Below, in pieces: positions 22,465-33,734 of a DNA stretch of 64,000 nucleotides (positions within the stretch are counted from its first letter, which is position 1; every line of letters starts with the position of its first letter). A program made the translations under genes and the position numbers. The notes beneath the pieces were generated by a model. It did not search any database, was not told where the DNA came from, and worked only from the letters and a program-made list of their open reading frames with translations. This DNA is from Sclerotinia nivalis (taxonomy: Eukaryota; Ascomycota; Leotiomycetes; Helotiales; Sclerotiniaceae): positions 682,001 to 746,000 of the forward strand of contig JAPEIS010000013.1 in NCBI GenBank assembly GCA_029531795.1. Direction: 5' to 3'.

Positions 22465-25400
22465 TCACTTATCACCCAATGGTGAATCATCCAACCGTTT
22501 ATCCATGAAAGTTCTCCTGCGACCGGTAACAGCTCCTTCGATATCTCGACGTCCAGGCGTAGCCACAATGGGAGCAGTAATAGGTTGTGGTTGTCCGGAG
22601 TACCTTAGAGCATTTACCACGCTACCATGACCTTCTGGGTTGGTTCCTTGTGGTGATACATGATGTTGTAATTGTCCAGGCAGTCCAGATTGTCTTGGAA
22701 CATTCTGCATATTGCCATAGCCTCCTGCGTGAACTCCGTACGGAGATACATAGTAAGGATCCGGTTGTCCAGAGTGTCTTGGGACATTGGTTAGGCTACC
22801 ATGACCTCCACCGTTTCTACCGACTCCGGCGAAGAAGTATGCTCCATTTGTAGCTTGGGCATTGTACCTACCATATTCATATTGTGCATCAACCATTTCC
22901 ATATCCGTAGCTGGCGCTCTCATTGCCGGCGCACCAACCATATAATTGCCAACAGATTGAGCCATTTGTCTTGGGTCATTGAACATACTACTGTAACCAA
23001 ACCCAATAGTAGCATATCCTCCTGGACCAGCCTGACCCCCGCCATTATCATTATTATTACCATTGACCATGTTCATACCCATACGATGTGGTGCATTTTC
23101 TGGCAAAGACTGTGAAACAGATGGTTCATTCCATCTGTCCATGAAAGTTCTGCGGCGTGCGGATTTGGCTTCAACACTGTTGCTAATTTTCGGACGACTA
23201 GGTGTTGCGGATACAGAATCGTTTGAGGATTGAGTAGCTTGTTGTCTCTGAATATCTGCGGTGCCGTTTTGAACTCCTTGATGACCACGATGATTTCTGA
23301 AGTCCACATTGCTTTGTGGTTTCATCACTGCTGTAACTGGCATCTCTACCACCACCTCGACGTCATCATCATCGTCTTCGATAATGATAGGCTTGTTGGC
23401 ACCACCCTCATCTTCTATCTTCTCTTCCCCCTTCATCTCCGTCTTCACATCCATTCCCTCACCAACAGCATTCATCTTCTCCGACTTCCCAGCCCACTTC
23501 TTCTCAAACCCCTCGCACAAAGTTTTAAACCCCTCATCCTTTTCAAACTTCTCGGTGCAGCCTTGACAATGAATATAAAACGCACTAGGCGCCTTTGCAA
23601 ACCCAAGAAGATCAAACTCAGTCAGTGTATCCCCAAGCGGTTTGAAACTCTTCCAATCAATACAATCCTCACATTGTGCCTTTTCACACCATCGACATCT
23701 ATAAAGCATTCCACCAACATCTCCAGCTTTTTGCTTGCAATCTTTACAACTATGCTGCGAGCATGCGAACTGGAATTTTTGAGCCTTAGCTTGGTAGATG
23801 TGAGTGAGACATTCATTGTGATAGACTCTTGGACAAACTTTGCATCGGATAAGTGGTGAATCGTCCTCTACTTTACAGACTTGGCAATATTTTTGTGAGT
23901 TGATGTCAGGTTTCTTCTCGCGTTTAGGAGCAGAAGATTTGGCGTTGGCGGAAGAGAATGTCTTGACGGCTTCCCATTGATTGTTGTTAATACTATCCTT
24001 AGAAACCATATATCCGCCCATCATAACTGTTCTTTCCTTGCCGATCCTTCGGTTAGCTCTACTACTCGATGGTGCGAAATCTTCTGAAGATTTGCTGGAT
24101 TTGGGTCGACGGTCTTCAATAGTCTCGCCATTGAACAATCTTGATTGAACGCGCTCACGCTCTGCAAGCCATTCTCGCTCAGCTTCATCTTCATCGACAT
24201 TTGAACCGTCGGTGACGTCTTTTCGAACAAGAAGATCTGCGGCTTGGTCCTTGCACACCTTGATAGTAGTCTCCCAATCCCATTCCAGCATCTTGCTTAC
24301 ATCAATCTCGGGACGAGAGATAGCGGCTGCTCCTCGGCGAATAAGAGTCATGAGCTGTGTAGTGTTCATTTCCGGCATCTCGTTGCTGTCGCCGGTGGCG
24401 ATCTCATTTGCCTTTCCTTTACTGGAAGGTGTAGCCTGAGTGTAGATATCCTCCATAGACTCCGTGACTTTAGCAGATAAATAGAGCTTCTTAGCAATTC
24501 GTGGTATCATTTGTTCCTCCACAGTACCTTGAGCAACAAATTGGTAGACTGTAAGAGAGTTTTTAAGACCGATGCGGTAGGCCCGACCAATTGCTTGTTT
24601 TGTTACTTGAGGGTTCCAGTCTTGATCGAGAAGAATGATTTCAGAAGCTGCGGCAAGGTTCAATCCTAAGCCTCCTGCTCTGGTAGAGATAAGGAACACG
24701 TTATGATTGCTCGCAAGGTCCGTGAACATTCTGATTGCCAAATTTCGCCGTGCTCGGCCGGTACTTCCATCGATTCGGCATGTGTTGAAGACTGTACCAT
24801 CTCCTCCTTTGAGGACCAAAAGCTCTTGGACTAGATCAAGCATCTTTGTGAAGCCAGAAAAGATGATGATCTTCTTTTTCTGCTTAATGACTAACTCGGC
24901 AACTAGCTTTTCCAAAACAATGAATTTTCCAGAAGCTTCAATTAGATGTTGGCCAGGAAAGTATGGATCTGGCTCCGCATCTTCGAACTGATATGGATGA
25001 TTGCAGACCTTTCGGAGTTGAATAACAAGATTCATTAAGCTTTGCCAAGTAGTACGCTTCTTGTCACTGCTATGTTCAGGAGAAGTTGATTTCAGAGCAA
25101 GACTTGTCGATGTAGTTTTCTCTTGGCTGTTATCGAATAGTGAGTGCAAAATCGCCGTATCTGTCTTCTTAATCAATCTCTCATACCAGACCTTTTGTAA
25201 CGGACTGAGGGGGACAAGAAGAAGGACCTCCTCCATAGGAGGTAGGCCTAAATCGACCCCGGGAGAGCTCTTGGTTCGTCTGAGCATGATTAGTTCTAGG
25301 AGATGGCGAGAGGCGACCAAAACATCCTTGATATAATCTCCTTTTGAGAGATTAAATCCCTTTGCGAAGAGATCTCTTGTCTTTTCAACGAATACCTCTG

Positions 25401-28173
25401 GGTAAAGGAAGTGAAAGAGAGACCAGAGCTCCCCAAGGTCGTTTTGAAGAGGAGTTCCGCTAAGGAGAAGACGGTACTCTGCTTTTAGGCCTTGCAAAGA
25501 CCTAGATACCTCGCTTGCATGGTTTTTGATCTGGATGTATTAGCAAAATGACTTATGAATGTCAAAAAAGCTCGGAATTGACAAGTCGCATCAGAATGCT
25601 GAAAGGGTACTAAGCTAAATGGGCTAGTTGGAACCTTCGATTATGGAAGGAGAATTGAAACAACGAGAAGTATAATTAGGTATGAAACAAAAGGACCATT
25701 TGGATGTTAAGGATGAATTTGAAAAATGACAAGTGTGATTAGGTGGGTAATCTGGATGAGTGGTTTGCGCAAAAGTTTATGTGATAATTGAACGATTCTT
25801 ACTCACAATTTGACCCTCATCCAACACAATGTAGCGCCAAACAAATATCCCTTTGAGCCAAGATTGCTCGCTCTTGTAAGACCTAAAATGTTATGTTAGC
25901 ATTTGTGCGTTTGCAAAGTTGATAATTGATCTGACAAGAGTAAAAATATTCTTGAGTAAATCCTGGATAATTAGATTGCCTCAATTGTGAAGATGACACA
26001 GCAATGGGGGGCCAGTTATGTGTGGGTCTAGCATCTAGGTTATCCATTTTTTCAATAATGGCATGAGTGGAATAAAAGTTTGAGCGGACCCTCCACATTA
26101 GGATTGTGCAGACTGGTAAAGTAGGGTCGCTGTGTGTGATAACTTTTGAACAGAGGTTCAAATTGAAATACTCTCGCCAAAAACTGTAATATGAGAGCAA
26201 ATATATATCGAATAGAGTCTTTTTCCTTTTGGTTTCTCATTCGATCAAACAAATACAAAACATGTAACTGCTTGAAAGAGGATCAACTTTTGAGACATAA
26301 AGATTCAAATTCAATAATTCAAAGTGATCTTGCCCCACGAGTATATGAAATAGAATTAATGAAAGTATCAAGGCGATCGAAACAATACAAAAAGTTCTCT
26401 CCACAAGTCAAATTGGAAAGATTCAAGAATGCCACACTAAAATGCATAATAAACTATCCTAGCATGATGTTACACTTTATAATGCAATGAAATTCTCAAC
26501 TTAGATGCATCACTGTAGCATTTATATTCCAGAATGTAAAAAAGAGATACAAGAATTTAAATGTTTACAGATCGTCATCTGAAATGCCAAAGACAATGTA
26601 TAATTTCCTTACATTTCATCTAGAGCTTCTTTCAGGGGATCTCAAACATCATGGAATCAAGAAGAGTACTACTCTGATAGATAGACCACAATGTAGCAGA
26701 TGATCAATAATGCTGCCAAGCACAATGAAAGTAAAGTTAAAAATAAAACTCACTCATAAGTTGTGATGACCAAGTCCACTCCGGCATCATTATCTTCATC
26801 AATATCATCATCGCTGTCCAGATAAATGACATCTTTTCCCAAGGAATTCCGGCTAGCATGGTGCTTTCTCTTTCTAGTGGCTTGAGGGATCAGGTTTCCC
26901 AGCTTATCAGTTCCTCCAGCGATGATATGCTTCAATCTACTGCGTTCGTCACGTCCTCCATGAAATCTAACCACGCTTAGGTCAGTCCATTTCTCTGTCT
27001 CCGTCATCCAGCTTCCCAAGACTGATAGAGGACAAACGATAAGGAATGGGCGTTGTAATTTGCCTTTTCCAGAGGTAGGATAGTTCTCCTTGAGGTATTG
27101 AATTAAGGAAAGTGTTTGCAGGGTCTTTCCTAGTCCCATATCGTCACCCAAAATGCCGTTGACTCCATTTTTGTATAGATAGACCATATAACTCAAGCCA
27201 GAAAGCTGATATGGCTTTAAAGTAGCTTTGATGCCCTTAGGCTGAGCTTCTAGCTGCTGATAAGGTACAAAAGCTGGTAGTTTGGCCTTCTCTTCTTCGG
27301 ATAGATCGGCATTCTGTGTGATTAGCTTCTGGATATAGTTATTTTGTGGTAGCAATGGTGTGAAATAATTCTGCTTCTCTATCAAGAAAGCTTTCCTTTG
27401 AGCCAAGGTTGCGCTGGTAATTTCTTCTCTAATTTCAGCCCTCGTATCAAAGACTTTGGCAGGTTTAGACTTAGTGGGGGAGATCTGAGCACGTTTTTTT
27501 GGAGTTCCGCCATTTCCTGTGGTGTTGCTGGGGGTATTTGGCTTCCTGTCCCGCATTTGACGTTTGGCAGGAGGGGTACTATATGAAATAGCATCATCAT
27601 CTCTCTGCGGGTCGTCCGCATTCTCTGGTATAACTTGTGAAAAGCGTGCTCGCTCGACAGGCTGTTGGTGGTTATGAGATAGGGTGGCATGTCGGGATTG
27701 TGTCGCTGGATAGGTTGCAGCACTAGGCCCTTTGATATCCTCGAGTTCAAGCTGGTATTGAGAATCTAAAAGAAATGGATAAGTCAGTAGTGCCCTTTTT
27801 GGGTTGTGTATAGAAAGATAAAGTAGCAACATGCGTCAAGAACAGTCTATACAGTCAAGGCTCTTAACTTGATAGTATGTAAAGAATGAGAAGGAAGATG
27901 TTGGAGGATGTTTAAAGACGGATATAAATAGGTTTTGAAAAGTCTGGAAAGGGTAAAGTGGAAAGAAAACAGAGGCATGTGCGGGAAGAGGGGCAGTAGG
28001 AGTGTGCGGGGAATGAAACAACGTAAGGAAGGTGGTAACAGACAAGGAAAGAGGCTCGACTTGGAACATTCATGTTTTAGAACGCCAAGAGATCTAGGGT
28101 ATTGCATTGCAAGGGTACGAGACTTACTGCGAGGAATAACACCATACTGCGATGGCGTTTGCTGGTGATCCAT
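22465..28173 (-). CDS. SNF2-family chromatin-remodelling ATPase with C-terminal PHD-like zinc region
   Basis: Four exons: 28173-28128, 27765-26754, 25882-25807 and 25530-22465; introns of 362, 871 and 276 bp with GTAAGT, GTGAGT and GTGAGT donors. Frames join exactly (phases 1, 2, 0) to give 1399 residues. A disordered N-terminus (1-190) precedes the SNF2 ATPase: motif I GDDMGLGKTLQT (about 216-227, with D for the usual E), motif II DEGQ (about 374-377), motif III LLLSGTPLQND (about 400). The second RecA lobe has ISTRAGGLGLNL (about 660) and QAIGRAYRIG (about 690), where many relatives have AHRIGQ. Residues about 926-1040 hold a Cys/His-rich PHD-like region (CQVCKVEDDSPLIRCKVCP...). The Gly/Asn/Pro-rich tail has internal repeats. 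It should use ATP to move or remodel nucleosomes. Subfamily assignment is uncertain. Confidence 0.88.
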
Positions 28174-28898
28174 GATCAAGATCAAAGACCGCGCTTTCTG
28201 AATGACTGAAAAAGCTCTGGTGCAAGATCGAAGTACTGAATTGCAGCGCGATCGCTGCTACAGGCTGCGTTAACTTGAAGAAATGGTATTCGATGTAGTA
28301 CAGAATGCAATTAAAAGTGTTAAAAAGGGGGGATGTTCACAAGATCGAGAGTAGCTAGCAAGGAATGAAAGATTTAAGGGTGGAAGTTAGTGAGTGTATC
28401 TTGGTAGCAACCCGATAAAAGCAATTTGCTTTTGTTTGTAAACAAGGCCTGCACTCACCTTGTTGACTCACCATATTCACCTGATAGTTTCTTAAGTTGC
28501 TATCATCAAAAATATATTAGAGAGATTTACTTTGCTAAATTAATGACATATAACACTCAAAAGATTGGCATGTACACTATTCAGCAGTAAATTCTAAAAT
28601 CTTAGCATCATATATCAAGACTTTGAGGATATACTCGAACTATTTCCATTTATATGCAGCTGTGGTGAAACCTCAAAAGCAAACAAAATCTCAGGGGCTC
28701 TTGTCTTTTCGGTTGTCGGGTCAGAGTTAATCCGGGGCGGCCGCCGGATAATGAAGTCTCTTGTTGAATTTGAATTGTACTTATCCGAATGAAGATCATT
28801 CGAAGTGAACCCCAGCTCAACCCCACAACTATTATAGTACTGTGATACCTTTTGAACTCTCCCATAATTAATTGTTTCCTCTATATACAGTAGCCATT
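28174..28898. promoter_or_regulatory. Divergent promoter region, SNF2 ATPase / Clr2-like gene
   Basis: 725 bp between two start codons facing apart. It contains a GCGATCGC-centred palindrome near 28246 and a GCGGCCGC word near 28737, both GC-rich islands in AT-rich DNA. No known operator can be named. A shared region of this size could allow co-regulation. Confidence 0.5.
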
Positions 28899-30817
28899 AT
28901 GGCACCCTTTTATCCTGTCACTATCTGCAGGTCTGATGGACAGTTAGAAGTCATTACAAAGACAGGAGTCAAAGAATTGAATCAACCAACACCAGCTCAA
29001 CTGAGCGATAAAGAAGATGCGGAAGGAAACGTCGATTGTTATAAGAAGCTCGAATATGACGAACCGAAAGCTGTAGATTGGAGGAGAAAGATTGGTGGCA
29101 TGTTGATGCATTATTTGGGTGGAAAGGAGCATTCTGGTAATTCATACCTCAATCCCAAACTCCTTGACCAATAACTAACTTCACTGCAGATAGAAATTAC
29201 GTACTCAAAGATCTGCCCGAAGGATATGTTTTATGGGAACACCTCAAATATAATAAGAATAAATTAGAGGCGGAGCAGAAGAGGGAAAAGGGCAAACACG
29301 CAGCTGGAGCATATGAACGACAAGATACCTATTTATACGGACACCCTCAAGGCCGAAAGAAGAGATATCGAAGTCCTGCAGATTTCTTTCCGCATGTACT
29401 TTGGTTGAGTACAGATAAAGATGGCGACCCAAGGAATTGTTCTTGCAAAGTTTGTTCACCATTCGGGGAGGATGATCCACAAGAAGATACAACCAAACAG
29501 GATAGCGGCGCTGTGTTGAAGAAGGAAATAAGTAAGGCAACCACACCGGTTGTCAGTATACCCCTGTTAAAGAAGGAAGCGAAGAAGGATAGCATGCCGA
29601 TTGTCAGCATACCTCAAAAGTCTGTGTCTGCTTCAGGGTCTGCTTCAGGGTCCGCGTTTTCAGCTTCTGGAGCTTCAAAGCCACCTTCTCAGCCCATTTC
29701 ATTGATTCGATCGCCAGAACAAAGGCTCGATAGCGATCCCAATAGCGGATTCATCTATCGCACTGGAGAATTGGTTTGGTTCAACAGAGGGCATGCTTGG
29801 GGTCTTGCAGTCATATCGAAACGAAGAATTGAGAATTTTACAGCTCAATATTTGGTTCAACCACTTTCTCACCCAATTACACATCCCGCCGCTCAAATCA
29901 ATGAACAAGAATCCATTAGACCTTGGCTTGCTTGGAGTGTACCGCAAACCACGATTAGTGCACTAAATGACCTCCCTTATGACGAGGTTCCTTGGGATCG
30001 TATAATTCGAGGCGAATATGGTGGAGGAGATTATCAAGTCGATGGTAGTATCTTGGCCGCAAAAGTTATCGACGGAAGTTATTCTCTGTTCGATAGAATA
30101 GAAAAGGCTCTGGTTTCTCCTGGAGAAGTACATTACAATGGAATGTTTCTTGGAGCCGAAAAGATTTGGGTTGGCGAGCCAGTTCGTCTACGCGTTGAAG
30201 GGGATGCAATTGTGGTCCTCGTCATTCAAAAGCTCATTGAACGTACCGTGCAACCAAATCCTCTTTTGACTGTAGTAACCTTTGTGGGTGATATCTACAA
30301 ATTTGTCGAGATGCCAATGCCTTATAGCAGTCGTTCTCAGTGGCCAACACCTGACTTACCTGCTCGAATGGTAGCAGATTTACGATTTCGGAACGAGGTA
30401 GCAGATAATGCCAAAAAACGAACTTGGTATGAATGGCAATTACTTGAACCAGCAGCTCGCCGAGGCTTAGCTGATATCAAAGGTCGTTGGTACGAGACTC
30501 GACTTCTATTACCGGTTCTAAGAGGTTTGGAAGCATACCAAGTTGGTATAGGACGAGGTGAAACTAGTGATGCTAGTTTGTGGATGAATGGAAGAGGAGA
30601 TACTATTGGAGGAGCTGGAAAAAGACAGAAGAATAGAAGAATGACTCTGGGTAAATCAGTTCCAGATGACTTCAAGGTGGGGAGAGGCCTGGATGGACCC
30701 CCGGCTGATAATCTGTTCCCTGAAACCACTGTCCCGCCGCCGAGTGTTGTCATACCAGATATGGATCAATTTATGGATCTCGATGGTGTGGGAACTTCAA
30801 GTGGATATAATGTCTGA
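28899..30817 (+). CDS. Clr2-like transcriptional silencing factor
   Basis: Two exons, 28899-29136 and 29190-30817, with a 53-bp intron (donor GTAATT, acceptor GCAG) splitting an Asp codon; 621 residues. The N-terminal half has the fungal Clr2 signature: DLPEGYVLWEH, then SPADFFPHVLWLSTD and RNCSCKVCSPFG (about 140-170), where the paired cysteines sit. After a Ser/Lys-rich linker, a second conserved part begins at RTGELVWFNRGHAWGLAVI (about 268), as in the Clr2 C-terminal domain. In fission yeast Clr2 belongs to the SHREC complex, which deacetylates and remodels nucleosomes in heterochromatin. A GRGDTIGGAGKRQKNRR stretch near the C-terminus could be a nuclear signal. It faces away from the SNF2 ATPase gene. 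A similar role here is inferred. Confidence 0.8.
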
Positions 30818-33211
30818 GATAGGACAGATTGTACTGCATTTGCTGCAATTTATAGCGTGGATAGTTACTAAAAGGCGTTTTTATGGCAGGTATGTGAAAA
30901 TGTACGATACTAGAGAACAGGATACCCCGAATATGGAACGGGCGTAAATGGCAAAGCAAAATGTAGCTAATAGTGATATCACATTTGAATTTTTCGGATT
31001 CCCATACTCTACGATATGCAGCGATGGATTTGAGGATTTAAGATGGTAATATATACACAATTTTTCCTTTACACTTGAGCACATGGAGCGGTGAAGATTT
31101 GATATTAGACCCATGCTCGAGTGATGCCATGGGACTATTTATACACCACCCGTCGCAAGAAAACGGGCTAAAAAATCCTACCTCATTTTTCCATCTTAGG
31201 ATTTCCATAGATTGACTTCAATGGGATAAATCCAATCCTTTGGAATGATGGACTCGTTCGCCTCTCATCTCCAGAGATCTGGAAGTGGCTAAGTAGATAG
31301 AATCGATGATCGTTATTATTAAAAGACAGTTATCACTGCAATTTTCATCCATGGTGATAAGAAGTTGGGATGATTGTGCTTTTTTGGATAGTAGTTGCGG
31401 GTGTCTAAATTGGAATAATGGCACCGTTAATACTCTCATCTGACCTGGCTCATATGACCTCGGGAAATAACGATGGCACATTTTGTTGAGGAATCTTTCT
31501 GTGTTGATTTGACACAATTGGTCCTTACGAGCTTCATGAGTTCTGATTGAATAATTTCTGATCTTGTGTGCTCGAGGGAGTTGAGGTAAACTTGCTGCTT
31601 TTATTGGTCAGAGATGGAGATGGACTAAGATAAGGGTGATATACTTATTGTGAGGTGATAGTATGTAAATACTGTTGCTTTGGAATCAAATATGAACTAG
31701 TGGCTCAATTTAGTATGCTTAAAATTGCATCATACACATATGTAACTCTACTAGTGAATGAGTTCGCGAATGTTCCCGCCGCGTTTGGGAAATGCCCGAG
31801 ACATATATATTTAAAGAATCATTATACTGGTGCAAAACAACATAGCCGTTCGAAGGCAGAAAAAACAGATTAAGGACACTTGTTCTAGCGCGTGCATTCT
31901 CTTTCGTTGGGATGAGCCAGGAAGGAAAGTTACTTTAGAGGGGCGATCGCTTATAGAGATTTAGTATTTAGTTTTGTCATTTGTTGTCAATTATAACAAC
32001 TTAGTACTGTCGTTTAAGATAACAGAAAGTTGAAGATCAATGACAATGACGCTTTGGAATATTGGACGAGAAAGCGAATGATAAGATGGTAACTCTAAAC
32101 GCAAAAGGTGACCAACACTACGACGTCTTTCAGAGCATCTTTGAAAGACACCCAGGACTTTGTTTCCCTGTTCGTCCTGCGCCTACTCTTGCACCTAATG
32201 GTTATTCACTGTCAAAAGCTAAAGGCTGAATATCAAGCGAGAATACATAACTTTCCATTTACTCTGTCGTACAAGACCAAATCATATGCGTGGAAGCTTA
32301 GAACCCCGGGCTTTTACGAGAAGTATGCGGTTTTGATATATAACTCCACTTAAATGGAAGAAGCAATAGTCACTCCATCACGCGGCTTGCGGTAAAAGTC
32401 TCAGAATCAAAACACTATATACTGCTTGGGAATGTTTTCACACAAAGCCAAGATGACTTTGGTGGAGGTGAATAATAGCCCTGGAGACTCCACATTGCCC
32501 CAATTGGGCACACTGATGTTTGATGTGCTTTTTAGGCCTCCGGACTGCTTTTATGTGTGTATAATATGCTCATTATAACCAATAGAAATTCAATATGCGT
32601 GATATATTGGTACGTTGACTAAATGGAAAGATCCTCCGCTACTTCTCGGAAACCAAACCTGGCACCCACTTGACTATAAAAGGCTCGCAGATAATCCCTA
32701 CTAATTTCTATCATTATGAACCAAGAGCGGAGACAAGTACGGGAGGAAACCATGGGATGACCTATTCCGGGATGCGAATCGCCTATATTAAGACCACATT
32801 AGGAAAGTTGAAGCGTATTAGCTGTAGGAAATATGAGTGTCGCTCCATGAGAACCTTTTTTATGACAGTTTATATAAATCAATATTGCATTTATACGAAC
32901 AGCGAGAAACATACGTACTTTGACAATGACAAGTCTAGAGTACTAATACTCTTGAGAGTGCATACAGTAAGTAGTGGCGAGACAAAAGATATGCAGATAA
33001 TATCATTGTCAAAAGTTTCGCTGTAATGGGAGATTAAATCCGTCGCTAGATGCCTTCAATATCAGAAATATACCCACTTCTTAAAAAAAGAGCGATTAGT
33101 CACAGAGATCCCTGTGGTCTGGTATGAGATGAAATCATAGTACCTAATTGAGGGACTATATTGGAGATCCGTTGATGTTAATTTAATAGACTGCCAAACT
33201 ACTGGACTGTA
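30818..33211. other. Gene-free spacer after the Clr2-like gene
   Basis: About 2.4 kb without a convincing gene. The longest open frame (118 codons, 32670-33026) has no family resemblance. Base composition becomes more AT-rich toward the transposon remnant at 33212, marking the edge of the gene-poor half. Confidence 0.45.
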
Positions 33212-33732
33212 AGAGTTCTGGAATCTACTTACAGCACACCATTCGAATTTGTGACAAAATCCCTGCAAAAACTATATTTTCTCATATAAAATTAAATATC
33301 AAATAACTTTTTCAATATCGAATAGAATCAATTGAAATTTTGGAATATAATAATTAACTATCAAAACATTTTAGAAAATTATACATTTTATTTTTAATAA
33401 TTTTTGATTGGAAATTACAAGTATTTAAAATTGGGAATTTTCAAAATTTTTATTGTGTAATGTTTTTTTTTCATATTTTCCTTATATAAAATAAGCGATT
33501 TTTTTGAACTTTTTTATTTCTTTAATTTCGAATATATATAACTTCAAAACAAAAATAAATAAAAATATTTTGTTCAATTTTTAATAAATCTTGATTAATT
33601 ATCTTTTTATAAATACAAAATTTAATGAATTATTTTAATATTTTATATATATAATAAAGATTTAAAAAGGTGAAAAATCGTCATTTTTGGTGTGATTTCG
33701 CTGAGTATGCGGTGAGTCCGGTTCAGAACTCT
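33212..33732. mobile_element. 521-bp TIR element, copy 1 (Tc1/mariner-like MITE)
   Basis: A very AT-rich, non-coding 521-bp unit with imperfect terminal inverted repeats of about 40 bp. The left end is AGAGTTCTGGAATCTACT and the right end, reverse complemented, is AGAGTTCTGAACCGGACTC. It is flanked on both sides by TA (33210-33211 and 33733-33734), the target duplication of Tc1/mariner and pogo/Fot1 elements. A second copy of exactly the same length, once its internal insertion is removed, lies at 42906-45626. No transposase frame is present, so it is a non-autonomous element. This copy is uninterrupted and shows the empty site used by the LINE in copy 2. Confidence 0.88.
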
Positions 33733-33734
33733 TA

